The translations under genes and the position numbers were made by a program. The notes below the pieces were generated by a model. The model had not been told where the DNA came from. It saw only the letters and a program-made list of their open reading frames with translations, and made no database searches. From Actinomadura livida (GTDB lineage Bacteria; Actinomycetota; Actinomycetes; Streptosporangiales; Streptosporangiaceae), in contig NZ_BMRO01000005.1 of NCBI RefSeq assembly GCF_014648675.1, forward strand, positions 305,285 through 369,284: a stretch of DNA of 64,000 nt, written 5' to 3'. The stretch's first letter is position 1; every line of letters starts with the position of its first letter. Shown piece by piece: positions 14,953 through 23,955 of the stretch.

Positions 14953-16949
14953 CAGGGCTTCCCCCGGTCCTTGGGCGTGCGCACGGGCAGTTCCTGGTCC
15001 TTCTCTTCGAGCTTGGGGAGCTGCCGGAGCCGATCCGGTCCTCGCGTGAGGTGTTTGAGGCCGCGGGACTGGTTCCAGAATTCGAAGCCGGGCTCCAGAT
15101 CGGCCGGAGACAGCCGGTCGGCGGGGATGCCGGCTTTGGGCGGGTACCAGACGTCGGCCGGGTCGACCTGGTCCATTCGCAGTGCCTTGGCGACGAGCGG
15201 CCATGTATCGCGGACCTCGGGGGGCGCCGCCTCCCGGAAGGCCGCGACCGCATCCGCTGGTTCCAAGGCGGGGGGCGCGTCTGCGAGGTAGCGAGAACCG
15301 GCGCTCTCGACCGAGAGTTCGACCACCTCGGTGGAGCAGGTTCCGAATCCCAGGGGACGTCCCCCGCCCACTGCGATCCCCAGGGCGCCTCTGCCCGGAA
15401 GTGCGAGCCGTGGAGACAGAGCCGCGAGCAGCCCACCGATCTCTGCCGTGGTGAGGCCGTCGAACCGGACGGTGAAGGTGAAAGCCGCTCCCGACTCGAC
15501 GGCTTCGCCGTCGCTGGCCATCGTGCCCCTGAATTCCCCGTCCACCCGGAAGAACGGCCGATCTTGCGCCCGGCGCGTCAGCCAGTACTGTTTGCGGCCG
15601 TTCAAGCGGCGCGGACGATCCTCCTTGTCCGCTGCAGGCGAGCCCCATTCCCGCAGGGGCGTCCCCGAGGCAGCCCCGGAAACCGGCGTCGTCAGATAGA
15701 ACTGGCCTGCTCCGGGACGCGGGGATCCCAGAGGGGGGAGGCGGAACGGTCGCGTTGTCACCTCACCCTCCGGTAATGCGTCGGAGAAGCACACGTGACC
15801 CCGGTAGGACCGCTGCCGTGCCTCCTTGTCCCCGCCCATGGTGTCCGCGGAACCGAAGATCCGGCAGGTCGGGCAGAGTTCGTCCGGGTCCCGGCAGGGC
15901 AGCAGAGCTTCCGGAACACGCTTGCGGGCCGGGTACTTGCCCGGGTGCCGCCATATCGCCGCCAGTGCGAGTTCGTTTACGACGGACTGTGTGTTATCGA
16001 CCTTGGCCCACAGAACCTGCCCCGGGAAGAGCCGGGGACGCGCCTCATGCCGGTACCCAACCGGCTCCGGCCCCTTCTCGCCGTAAACGTACTTCACCAG
16101 CTTTTTAACCGGGGCGTCCGGCCGTAGCTGCTGTGCGCCGCGCGCGATTCGCATGTCGTCGGTGTCGGCGATGCTGATGAGGAAATTGCTCCACGCATCG
16201 TCCGTGAGCGCAGCGGTCTTGTCGGTGAGCTTTCCCGTCGCGCAATAAAAGGACTTGTAGTTCTTGCGGGCTCCAGCGTCGGTGACCAGGACCACCGAGC
16301 CACCCCCGGGAACGATCTGAGGGTTCTGATCTCGCGGACCTCGTGTCGCCTCCAGCCGTGTGACCTGCTGATTGTTGTTCTGGCCGAATGACACACGATC
16401 TGCGGCGGTCACGTTGATCACATCGACGCGCGCACCCGATACGACGTTGTCCGGCCCGCCCAGCACTTGCGCCAGCAGCCGGGCCGGGACCCATACCGCC
16501 TCCTCGCACACGCTGAGGGTGGTCGGGCGCCCCGATGCGTCCACTTCGGCGACTCGAACCAGCCGCCAATCCTTGCCCCGGGACGAGGCGAGGTCGCGGT
16601 AACCGGGAGTGAACTCGTCGTCGAACACCCGGAGGCAGCCACCCGCGATGAGTTCGTGCAGCGAGCGGACCACGCCCGCGAGAGAGGATGCCGGAATGAA
16701 AGGCAGGTCACCGCGGCGCGGGAAGGACTCCGCATTTTCTTGGGTGATGCCGCGGAGCAGCAACGGCGCCTTGGCGGTGAGCGCCACCGTCACCTCACCG
16801 AGGTAGCAGTCGTCATTCAATGCGTGGTGCCCGGCGGGGGCGCGCCGAAAATCATTACCGGGCTCGAAGAACGGCACGAACGTGTACGGATTGACGAAGA
16901 CTTCGGTCGCCTGCTGTGCGTTCCTTTGCTCGTGCCTTCTTGGGGGCAT
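14949..16949 (-). CDS. Large RAMP protein of the TIGR03986 family
   Basis: 666 residues. The N-terminal FVNPYTFVPFFEP matches the NPYNFV signature of TIGR03986 RAMP proteins. It also has LPFIPASSLAGVVRSLHELI near residue 85, a Cas7-type LCPTCRIFGSADTMGG at about 360-375, and a glycine-rich loop LGIAVGGGRPLGFG near 540. It lies 3 bases after the 2TM-SAVED gene and overlaps cas10. The length suggests two fused RAMP units plus a C-terminal helical extension (~570-666), which might substitute for the missing small subunit (speculative). Role: backbone subunit of the effector complex. Confidence 0.8.
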   Translation of the reverse strand: MPPRRHEQRNAQQATEVFVNPYTFVPFFEPGNDFRRAPAGHHALNDDCYLGEVTVALTAKAPLLLRGITQENAESFPRRGDLPFIPASSLAGVVRSLHELIAGGCLRVFDDEFTPGYRDLASSRGKDWRLVRVAEVDASGRPTTLSVCEEAVWVPARLLAQVLGGPDNVVSGARVDVINVTAADRVSFGQNNNQQVTRLEATRGPRDQNPQIVPGGGSVVLVTDAGARKNYKSFYCATGKLTDKTAALTDDAWSNFLISIADTDDMRIARGAQQLRPDAPVKKLVKYVYGEKGPEPVGYRHEARPRLFPGQVLWAKVDNTQSVVNELALAAIWRHPGKYPARKRVPEALLPCRDPDELCPTCRIFGSADTMGGDKEARQRSYRGHVCFSDALPEGEVTTRPFRLPPLGSPRPGAGQFYLTTPVSGAASGTPLREWGSPAADKEDRPRRLNGRKQYWLTRRAQDRPFFRVDGEFRGTMASDGEAVESGAAFTFTVRFDGLTTAEIGGLLAALSPRLALPGRGALGIAVGGGRPLGFGTCSTEVVELSVESAGSRYLADAPPALEPADAVAAFREAAPPEVRDTWPLVAKALRMDQVDPADVWYPPKAGIPADRLSPADLEPGFEFWNQSRGLKHLTRGPDRLRQLPKLEEKDQELPVRTPKDRGKPW

Positions 16950-16952
16950 CTC

Positions 16953-18149
16953 TCATTGGCTCCTGTTGTCGGCGGCGGAGACCGGCCGGGTTCTCCCAGG
17001 GAGGTCGTTTCGGAACGTGATGATGCGCGTCCGGCGCCCGATTACGGCGCCGAGCCCGAACGCCACCGAGGCGGGGGCGGAGCAGAACAGCACGCCTTCC
17101 GCGGCCCTGCCCTCCCGTTGGCTGACCTCTTCGAGCAGGGCGAGCCAGCGCTGCGAGATCTCTGTTACCGCGACCTCGTAGTCGGTCCGTTCATCGGGTA
17201 GCGCACCCGCCGGGCACCGCACTACCAGGAGTGAACCGCACGCCGTTCCGTCCAGCCACGGATCCTTCTCATCCATGACGTAGCCTCGGTGCGTGCCGTC
17301 TTCGTGACGCACCAGACCGGTCGATGCCACGGCGCACGGGTCGGTCACCATCGCTGTATTAGGTGTCAGTTCCAACACCAGGGCGGCCCGATGCGCGCTG
17401 CCCGCAGCAGTGCCGCCCGGCAGTTCCTCGAAGGACAGGAGACGACGAACTCTGCGGGCATGGCGCCTGGACAAGGGTTTGCGCAGCCGCGAATCCACCC
17501 GGACCGCGGTGAAGATGGTCTTGCCGGCCTCCTCCGATGTCTGCGCCACCGAACCTTGCCGGATCGTCGGCGCGTCACTGGCATGGGCTTCGACGCGCTC
17601 ATGTACCTGGAACTTCAGTTCCCGCCCCAGCTGATAGGCGTCCGGAAGCGAAACGACCGCATAGAACGTCACGGGTGCGGATACCACCCCGTGGGGCGCG
17701 TCCTCGTTAAGTCGTGCCTGCACGATCCGACGCGCCAGTTCGCGCCGCTCTCGGCCTGCCTTCGCGTCGGGAAAAACTTCCTCCACATCGACGGTGAAGG
17801 CCGCGTGGTGACGCTGCTTCGCGTGCCCCTTCATCGCCTCAAGACGCTCCCGTGACCAGTTGAGGCGCGGGGCCGGGGGCACGAAAAGCACGATCCCCAC
17901 CCCGTCCCGCCGGTGCAACGCCAGATGCGCCAATGCCAACGCCAGGACTCCGATGACCGCACCGGCGGCCAGCACGGAAGTCGGCGGCCATTTCATGTAG
18001 CCGGCGAATTTTTCTAGCAGATTCGGGAGTGTTCCCAGCGCCAATCCGGCGCCCGCAGCCCCGATGATCGTTGCCAGTCCCGGTCCGGTCGCGAATGTCC
18101 TGCGCAGCCACCGAGCAATGTGCAAACCGCCTCCCCCGTGGTCCCTCAT
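16953..18149 (-). CDS. 2TM-SAVED membrane effector inside the type III operon
   Basis: 398 residues. Two hydrophobic segments near the N-terminus (roughly 24-42 and 57-79) form a membrane hairpin. The remainder ends in GVLFCSAPASVAFGLGAVIGRRTRIITF, the characteristic SAVED segment (LxxxAPASxAxxLG). SAVED domains bind cyclic oligonucleotides; 2TM-SAVED proteins in CBASS and type III loci are thought to oligomerise and damage the inner membrane. ATG 18149 lacks a clear RBS, whereas TTG 18125 has GGGGGAGG upstream, so the true start may be 8 codons later. It lies only 3 bases before the large RAMP gene, so effector and complex are co-expressed. Confidence 0.75.
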   Translation of the reverse strand: MRDHGGGGLHIARWLRRTFATGPGLATIIGAAGAGLALGTLPNLLEKFAGYMKWPPTSVLAAGAVIGVLALALAHLALHRRDGVGIVLFVPPAPRLNWSRERLEAMKGHAKQRHHAAFTVDVEEVFPDAKAGRERRELARRIVQARLNEDAPHGVVSAPVTFYAVVSLPDAYQLGRELKFQVHERVEAHASDAPTIRQGSVAQTSEEAGKTIFTAVRVDSRLRKPLSRRHARRVRRLLSFEELPGGTAAGSAHRAALVLELTPNTAMVTDPCAVASTGLVRHEDGTHRGYVMDEKDPWLDGTACGSLLVVRCPAGALPDERTDYEVAVTEISQRWLALLEEVSQREGRAAEGVLFCSAPASVAFGLGAVIGRRTRIITFRNDLPGRTRPVSAADNRSQ

Positions 18150-18247
18150 TTAACATTAAGACCTGTGGGGTGCTTGACCTGTTGTGATGGCCCATTTTGG
18201 CCAACCTCGGACGAGAAGCGGCTACGAGCGGGTGTAGGACCGCTGTT

Positions 18248-19051
18248 CTATCCGGTGCCAAGAAGGACGTGGCCCATGCCGATGGTGGTGCGGTCGCCGA
18301 TGCCTGCGTAGACGCTGAAGCGAACGAGGGCGTCCAGGCCGGCTTGGGCTTGGGGGGTGGTGCGGCGGGTGTCCGCGACGCGGTAGGTGATCTTGCCGGC
18401 GCTGCCGCGCACGGGTGGGACGCCTGCTTTGAGTAGGTGTTCGGCCATCGTCAGTCGGTAGTCGGCGACTTCGAGGTTCTGGGTGATGGCGTGGGCCGTG
18501 GTCTCGCCCAAGGGAGCCTGAGGGGCGAAGGCTTCCCATTTGCGGTACAGGTCGGAGAAGACCCATTCGGGTTCGGGGAATGGACGTACGCGTCGTGCGC
18601 CCTCTTCGCGGGCGGTGAAGAACGCGACGGGGGTGACGATCCGAAATGTCCACCGGTCGGCGGGCTGTGCGGTCGCAAGGAGGTCCTGGAACGGTTCGGC
18701 GGCAGCCAGTTCGAGGGACGCGATCTTGTACTGGCAGCGCGCCACCCGCACGTCCACGGTGGTCGCGAGGGCTTGCAGGACGGTGGCGGTCAGTGATTCG
18801 GCCAGTATCCCGACCTCGAACCGCACCTGTTCGCTGGTGGCGCCGGCGCGCCGGTCCCGCTCGTCCAGCAGCGGGGTGAGCGCAAACGGTTTGGGTGGCT
18901 TCGTCTCGTGAAGCGCGAAGGAGAGGTCGGCTTCGCCCGCGTCGCGTAGTGCGGAAAGGAAAGCGGCGTTGACGGCCGGGCCGGTGTGCGGCGGTGGGAC
19001 GGGCGGGCGCGGCCCGGTGGGCTCGAGGTGGACGATGATGCGAGCGGGCAT
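18248..19051 (-). CDS. cas6: Cas6 crRNA endoribonuclease (type III)
   Basis: 267 residues. Cas6 ferredoxin folds are indicated by RIIVHLEPTGP at the start, FRIVTPVAFFTA in the middle and the C-terminal glycine-rich RNA-binding loop FSVYAGIGDRTTIGMGHVLL. First gene of the minus-strand type III operon, 98 bases upstream of the 2TM-SAVED gene. Expected to cut the ATTGAAAC-ending repeats of arrays 1 and 2. A broken copy of its 5' end lies at 1545-1760. It is unrelated in detail to the type I-B Cas6 at 21.7 kb. Confidence 0.85.
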   Translation of the reverse strand: MPARIIVHLEPTGPRPPVPPPHTGPAVNAAFLSALRDAGEADLSFALHETKPPKPFALTPLLDERDRRAGATSEQVRFEVGILAESLTATVLQALATTVDVRVARCQYKIASLELAAAEPFQDLLATAQPADRWTFRIVTPVAFFTAREEGARRVRPFPEPEWVFSDLYRKWEAFAPQAPLGETTAHAITQNLEVADYRLTMAEHLLKAGVPPVRGSAGKITYRVADTRRTTPQAQAGLDALVRFSVYAGIGDRTTIGMGHVLLGTG

Positions 19052-19236
19052 TCGGGCCTCGGCCTTCGTCTCGGTCTGGGGTGTGAGGGAACCTTAGTCA
19101 GGACTTGAGGGGACGGTCAGTGCGCGACCCATGCCGGTCGGTCGAAGAGCCGTTCCGCGGGTGGTCGCGGTACGGACGGCTTCCCGGTGCCGTCCATCAG
19201 TACGTTCTGTCCACGACGACAGAAGCGAGGCACGCA
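19052..19236. promoter_or_regulatory. Divergent control region between cas6 and the second 2TM-SAVED gene
   Basis: 185 bases separate the two divergent starts, so the promoters of the type III operon (leftwards) and of the SAVED gene (rightwards) must lie here. Most of the region is cas2 remnant. I could not pick reliable -35/-10 hexamers. GCGAGG stands 6 bases before the ATG at 19237. Confidence 0.4.
19117..19170 (-). pseudogene. 3' remnant of the second cas2, upstream of cas6
   Basis: Reading leftwards, the DNA encodes AERLFDRPAWVAH followed by TGA at 19119-19117; the intact second cas2 ends in AERLLTRPAWVAR and stop. Homology continues through the spacer into cas6, just as the cas2/cas6-remnant junction does at 1760-1870. 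Only the last ~16 codons remain and no start is left. It shows that cas2 once preceded cas6 here. Confidence 0.7.
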
Positions 19237-20307
19237 ATGACCGAGACCCCGAACGCGCCGACGATGACCGTCGTCGGGGGGCCGGCCGCGCCCCCATCGG
19301 CGGCCCGACGCGTCATCACCGACGGCTCGGCCTGGATCGGAGTCGGCGGCGTCATTGCCGGCGGGTTCGGCATCGAAGCCGTGAAGTCGGTGGTGACCAA
19401 CGCCCCGGCCGGACGCTGGTGGCTCTTCCTCGGCTGCCTCGCCGGGCTCGCGTCAATGGCGGTCGGTGCCCGGCTGCGCGTCCGCGCGTCCGCCGAAACC
19501 CGGATCGGGCTGGTGGTCACCGCGTCCGACACCGGCCGCGGTGCCCAGCGAGCCGAGCTGCTGGAGTCCAAGGCCGTCGAGTACAGCCAGATGACCTGCG
19601 CGGTCACGGTGCGGACCTCCCTGCCGCTGCCGGAAACCCACCCGTGGCCCAAGGAGGGCATCGACGCCCTCGCGGACGAGACCATCGCGGCCGCGGGGAT
19701 CGCGGAGCGGCTCGTCAGCGGCGCCACCCGCATCAACGTGATCCCGACCATGCCGCTGCCGGCCGGGTTCCGGTTCGGCGCCAGGATCGGACACACCCAC
19801 CCGCGCGAGATTGTCGTGCACGCAGTCCGCCAGCGCGATGGGATTCCCTCCTACTTCCCGGCCACCAACCTCCGGGAAAACGCGCTTACTGCGGAACTCC
19901 TCGTCGTGGAGCCGGTGGAGAGCATCGAGGGCGGAGACCCGTCCCGCGCGGCACTCGCCATCGACCTGCAGAACCTCGGTGCCGACTTCGTCCAGCCGGT
20001 GCGCGCCGCCTGCCGCGAACACGGAATCGGCAGCCTCCTGCTCTTCCGCCGGAAGACCGCCGGCCCCCTGGACGAGAACGCCGAGACCTACACCGCGATC
20101 GTCGAGCAGATCTGCCGAGCCTGGCGCGACGCTCCCTTGCCGGCCGCCGCCCGCACCGGACGACACGCTGTCTTTCTTACCGGCCCGGTCGCCATCTCCA
20201 TCGCCCTCGGCGCCCGCCTGGCCCACATCCAGCCCGACCGCTGGACGGCCTTCAACTACGACAACGCCTCCAGCACCTACGAGCCCTTCCCCGCCGAGAC
20301 CTCCTGA
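19237..20307 (+). CDS. Second intact 2TM-SAVED membrane effector
   Basis: 356 residues. A hydrophobic hairpin at about 31-49 (SAWIGVGGVIAGGFGIEAV) and 61-79 (WWLFLGCLAGLASMAVGAR) precedes a C-terminal SAVED domain with IPTMPLPAGFRFGARIGHTH, LLLFRRKTAGP and the typical TGPVAISIALGARLAHIQPDRW near 315-335. ATG 19237 was chosen over a longer reading because of the GCGAGG site and the position of the membrane hairpin. It is the closest relative of the pseudogene at 7363-8130 and only distantly similar to the operon copy at 16953. Divergent to cas6. Expected to be activated by a cyclic oligonucleotide from Cas10 or from the mCpol protein. Confidence 0.75.
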   Translation: MTETPNAPTMTVVGGPAAPPSAARRVITDGSAWIGVGGVIAGGFGIEAVKSVVTNAPAGRWWLFLGCLAGLASMAVGARLRVRASAETRIGLVVTASDTGRGAQRAELLESKAVEYSQMTCAVTVRTSLPLPETHPWPKEGIDALADETIAAAGIAERLVSGATRINVIPTMPLPAGFRFGARIGHTHPREIVVHAVRQRDGIPSYFPATNLRENALTAELLVVEPVESIEGGDPSRAALAIDLQNLGADFVQPVRAACREHGIGSLLLFRRKTAGPLDENAETYTAIVEQICRAWRDAPLPAAARTGRHAVFLTGPVAISIALGARLAHIQPDRWTAFNYDNASSTYEPFPAETS

Positions 20308-20396
20308 GATTTCGACGCGGCCGGCCCCAACGACGTCCGAAGCACAAAACGGATCGATACTCCCCGAGCAGCAAAGACCACGCCGAGCACGCGCAC

Positions 20397-21031
20397 ATGT
20401 CGCTCCCTCGCAGAGGCGATGAGGACCTGTACGTCAATCTGACCTGGACGCCCGACCGACGCGTCGTGAACCCCTCGCAGGGACGACGGAAGACCGCAGC
20501 GGTTCCCCCGGGGGCGGGGCGTCCGGCCGTTGCGAACCCTCATAGGGGCGATGAGGACGACTCAACCGAGTATCTGATCAGCTCAAGAGCTGAGTGTTGC
20601 GAACCCTCGTAGGGGCGATGAGGACACGGGCCGGGGCCGCGGACAAGCTCGGGAAGACGCTGAAGTTGCGAACCCTCGCCGGGCGATGAGGACACGCACT
20701 GGCGAACAAGAACACACCCGAGCCGGTGCTCACGTTGCGAACCCTCGTAGGGGCGATGAGGGCCGGACAAGGACACATCATCAACATGTACGACCCAGCA
20801 GAGTTGCGAACCCTCGTAGGGGCGATGAGGACGTAGGCGTCCCGGCGTCTAGACGTCCAGACGTCCGCGTTGCGAACCCTCGTAGGGGCGATGAGGACCC
20901 GGGACGGGCCGGATCTGCTGGACCCAGATCGCGTTGCGAACTCTCGTAGGGGCGATGAGGACCCGGACGAGCCTCTACAACCAGCCGGCCGCCCTCGCCC
21001 TGTTGCGAACCCTCGTAGGGGCGATGAGGAC
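20397..21031 (-). CRISPR. CRISPR array 3 (type I-B repeat, about 10 repeats, read leftwards)
   Basis: 30-base repeats in the orientation GTCCTCATCGCCCC-T-A-CGAGGGTTCGCAAC lie on the minus strand. Well-formed copies occupy 20529-20558, 20596-20625, 20665-20693 (one base short), 20734-20763, 20803-20832, 20869-20898, 20933-20962 and 21002-21031. Two strongly decayed copies lie at about 20397-20426 and 20463-20494. Decay at the left end and a leader homologous to that of array 4 on the right show transcription runs leftwards. Spacers are 34-40 bases. The consensus differs by one base from array 4. Confidence 0.93.
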
Positions 21032-21175
21032 CCCACGGTAAAGCGCCAGGTGGATAGAGGGAAGAACCGCCCCGCCAGAGCCGAATCTGCAGCGATCCGC
21101 CGGTTGTGCTGTCGGCCCCGGCGTGTCGCTGAAAACCACCTGATCAACTCCGCCTCCGGCTTGGATGGCCGAGAT
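21032..21175 (-). promoter_or_regulatory. CRISPR leader of array 3
   Basis: The reverse complement aligns with the leader of array 4 (29914-30057). Shared blocks include TTTCAGCGACAC, GCACAACCGG, GGATCGCTG and AGATTCGG, and both end CTTTACC plus a few bases before the first repeat. It contains the promoter and integration signal for array 3. Confidence 0.75.
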
Positions 21176-21737
21176 CCTGCAAGACGTCGTCGCGGGCTCC
21201 ACCATGGTCACAACAGTCAGCTCCCTTCGCCGCTGTCGCCAATTCGTCACCTGCCTGCCTGATCGGCGCCAAGAGTCCGAATTGATAACGGAGTCGTCCG
21301 ATCATGCGCCTTCACGCCTGCCCAAATGCCCCCGGCACTCGTTGCGAACCCGCGTAGGACCATAACGCCCAAGGCCATCGGACGCACAGCGGCGAGTCTC
21401 CAACCGGTCTGATCATCGTCCGGGCCCATTGAGGCGACACCGTCGACGCGCTGGCAAGAGAATCGGTTAATTGCCACCGGGCTGGACAGTATGGGAAAAT
21501 GATCTTGAGAGGGCATAGCTCTTCCGCCGCTGAAGGCCACATACGGACAGGCGTTATCGCGATCAACTTTCCGAACGGCTCACGCTGTGACTTGTGGGGC
21601 GCGTAATGTCCCGGAACGCAGGCGAGGAGCCGAGGGGGCTTCCGCTCTCGGGTGGGGTCTACGGAACCGTCCATCTGTACTCACCGACGGCCCACGCATT
21701 TAGTCGGCACGGATGGACGAGGAAGGACGGGGTTCAG
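21176..21737. other. Upstream region of the type I-B operon with an orphan half-repeat
   Basis: No convincing gene. It must hold the rightward promoter for cas6 (start 21738) and the leftward promoter for array 3. A partial CRISPR repeat lies at 21341-21361. A longer cas6 reading starting near 21594 has no support beyond being open. Confidence 0.4.
21341..21361 (-). repeat. Orphan degenerate type I-B CRISPR repeat
   Basis: On the minus strand it reads GGTCCTACGCGGGTTCGCAAC, here quoted as GGTCCTACGC plus GGGTTCGCAAC. The 3' half including the full GTTCGCAAC handle matches the array repeat; the 5' half is mostly lost. No second repeat follows at spacer distance. Confidence 0.55.
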
Positions 21738-22475
21738 ATGCGTTTGCGCTTGACCTTCCATACGGGAGCCCGCGAGCTGGCCTGGGACGACGTCTTGGCT
21801 CCTGGGCGGGCCCTGTCGTACGGGCTGCTGGAGCGGGGGGCGCCCGAACTGGGGCGGACCCTTCACGAGTCGGGTTGGGGGCCGCACAAGTTTGTCCCAT
21901 TCGGCTATGGGGCGCCGGTCTTTCCGGCGGCGAGGCGGCGTCGCGGTGTCTACGCCGCTGATGGCCCGGGGATTCTGGAGTTCGGGAGCCCGCTGCTCGC
22001 TGTGGTGGAGGGGTGGGCTAAGGCGCTGACGTCGATGCCGGTGCTGGCGTGGGGCGCGACCGCGTTCATCATCGACAAGATCGAACCGTTGGAGGCTCCG
22101 GCGTTCTCGTCTGGGAAGGCGGCGTTCCGAACGGTGACCCCGGTGGTGATGAAGGGGACGGGACGCGATGAGTCCGGGGTCCGCACCCGCCGGGAGGCGT
22201 GGTGCCTTCCGGGCGAGCCGGAGTGGGACGCCTACGTACAGGGGAACCTGCGGCGCAAGGCCGTGACCATGGGGTTGGACCCAGAGGTCACGCTGGAAAG
22301 CGTGGGGTGGGTCGGCCCGAAGCGCTCCTTCTCGGTGGGGAGTGGAGCGGGAGGCAAGAAGCCCGGCGCCTGCGTCGAGATCACGGTATCCGGCGAGCCG
22401 GAAACGCTTTCGGCGCTGCACTCGTGGGGCCTTGGGCAGGCCAACAGCACCGGGATGGGCTGGATCGGTGCATGA
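21738..22475 (+). CDS. cas6: Cas6 of the type I-B system
   Basis: 245 residues from ATG 21738, which follows AAGGACGGGG. It begins MRLRLTFHTGARELAWDDVL and ends in the glycine-rich loop LHSWGLGQANSTGMGWIGA, the usual Cas6 finish. It processes the 30-base repeats of arrays 3 and 4 and stays on the crRNA in Cascade. First gene of an eight-gene rightward operon in which cas8 overlaps its end. Confidence 0.88.
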   Translation: MRLRLTFHTGARELAWDDVLAPGRALSYGLLERGAPELGRTLHESGWGPHKFVPFGYGAPVFPAARRRRGVYAADGPGILEFGSPLLAVVEGWAKALTSMPVLAWGATAFIIDKIEPLEAPAFSSGKAAFRTVTPVVMKGTGRDESGVRTRREAWCLPGEPEWDAYVQGNLRRKAVTMGLDPEVTLESVGWVGPKRSFSVGSGAGGKKPGACVEITVSGEPETLSALHSWGLGQANSTGMGWIGA

Positions 22476-23955
22476 GTCCATATCGGCCGCCCTGCAGCCC
22501 GGGAAGGTGCAGGGGAGTCGCCCCAAGGTGGCCTTAGCCAATGATTCGGCCGATCCGCGGTCCGTGGTGTTGACCGCGAGCCCGTTGCAGCGGGTGGGCG
22601 CGTTCGCGTTGGCCGCGTTCGCCCGCGCCGAGCACCCCCAAGACGTTGCAGGCGAGTCCCTCATCGCCGTCATCGATCTGATGACAAGCCATCTCCTGGA
22701 AACAGCCCACGTTGCAAAGGCCGCGGATCCCGGGGGCTTCTGGCTCGGCGCCAGCTATCTTCTCTGGCCCAACTCGAAGTTGAATCCCACGGCGCGCGGC
22801 AAGCAATCTCCCTCGGAGCGGGGGAGGCTGATCCGTGAGTGGCGCTCTCGGCCTGACCCTGCCGAGTGGCCGGGGGTGCCGTGCGCGTATTGCGGCCGTT
22901 CGGCCTGCGGCTGGTACGGCAAGGTCGATATCCCGCTGGGCGCGAGCGTCGCGCATCGCAACACCACCGCACCGGGCCATGAGGGCACACCGTTGTGCTT
23001 TCCGTGTGTAGCGAGCCTGTGGGCCTTTCCGTATGGCGCTTCGCTATCGGGTGGCCGGGCCGCGCTGATGCATTCCTGGGACGACGTTTTCCTGGCGAAA
23101 ATGACCAGAGACACCGTCGATCAAACTCTGCGCCATGCGGCCGCCGGTCCTTCCCAGAAGGCAAAACCAAAACCGTACGCGCGGGAATTATGGGTGCTGC
23201 AGGCGGTGCGCGCCTACAGCCGCCGGATCACCTCCGGTGTGGAGCTGATCGTGCTGTCCAACTCCAACAAGGAGCAGTTGCTCGCCACCCAGGAGTTGAG
23301 CCAGCCGATCGCCGAATGGCTACGGTCCACCAACAAGATCCCGGAGCGCCGCACCGGATACCCCGCGCTTGTCGCGACTCAGGAGACCAAGCAGGTCCCG
23401 GGTGAAGCGTACTTGGCCAAGCGGGCGTTCACCCGTCCCGCGCAGGTCTTGGACTTCGCGATCGGTCATGTCCTCGGCCGGATCTCCGCGGCGGTTCTCA
23501 TCCCTGCCGAAGCATCGGTGCTGGCCCCGCTTTTGTACTCATACTGCCGTGAGGTGCTGACCATGGACGACAAGGACGTCGAACGCATCAAGGAACTGGC
23601 GGGACGGCTCGCCGCGCTGCTGGGGCAGGACAGCCGCCCCGGGCCGTTCCGCGATTTCATCCGCGCGAACAGCAAGGGCGGCAACCTCTACGGCTGGTTC
23701 CGCTCCAAGGGCGTGGACTGGCTGCTGTTCCCGCGCCCGGACGGCACTGCGCCGGTTCTGCTGCCGGTCCAGGACTACCGGCTGCTGTTCGAGGACGAGC
23801 GGTCCTGGTCGTGGCGTCGGCTGCTGGTCTTCGCGGTGCTGGAGGCGCTGGCCGAGGCGGGTTGGGAGCCCAAGGGCTCGCAGGAGGAACTCCAAGAGAT
23901 CAAGGACCTGGCCGACGCCGCCGGCAGTGGCCAGGAGGAAGGGGCGGAACAGTGA
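22468..23955 (+). CDS. cas8b: Cas8 large subunit of type I-B Cascade
   Basis: 495 residues from GTG 22468, overlapping the cas6 stop by 8 bases. Position and size fit Cas8b/Cst1-type subunits. A zinc knuckle is visible as CAYCG (about 140) and CFPC (about 178). 'FDYIVLS'-type conserved segments are not obvious, as expected for this fast-evolving family. Role: recognises the PAM and recruits Cas3. A reading that starts earlier, at 22342, overlaps cas6 and is unlikely. Confidence 0.8.
   Translation: MHESISAALQPGKVQGSRPKVALANDSADPRSVVLTASPLQRVGAFALAAFARAEHPQDVAGESLIAVIDLMTSHLLETAHVAKAADPGGFWLGASYLLWPNSKLNPTARGKQSPSERGRLIREWRSRPDPAEWPGVPCAYCGRSACGWYGKVDIPLGASVAHRNTTAPGHEGTPLCFPCVASLWAFPYGASLSGGRAALMHSWDDVFLAKMTRDTVDQTLRHAAAGPSQKAKPKPYARELWVLQAVRAYSRRITSGVELIVLSNSNKEQLLATQELSQPIAEWLRSTNKIPERRTGYPALVATQETKQVPGEAYLAKRAFTRPAQVLDFAIGHVLGRISAAVLIPAEASVLAPLLYSYCREVLTMDDKDVERIKELAGRLAALLGQDSRPGPFRDFIRANSKGGNLYGWFRSKGVDWLLFPRPDGTAPVLLPVQDYRLLFEDERSWSWRRLLVFAVLEALAEAGWEPKGSQEELQEIKDLADAAGSGQEEGAEQ

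Noticed and set aside
14953..15648. N-terminal extension of Cas10 that could have been an HD domain
   Set aside because: Antiparallel-free shadow of the large RAMP gene in another frame; no HD motif and composition is Arg/Gly/Pro-rich.
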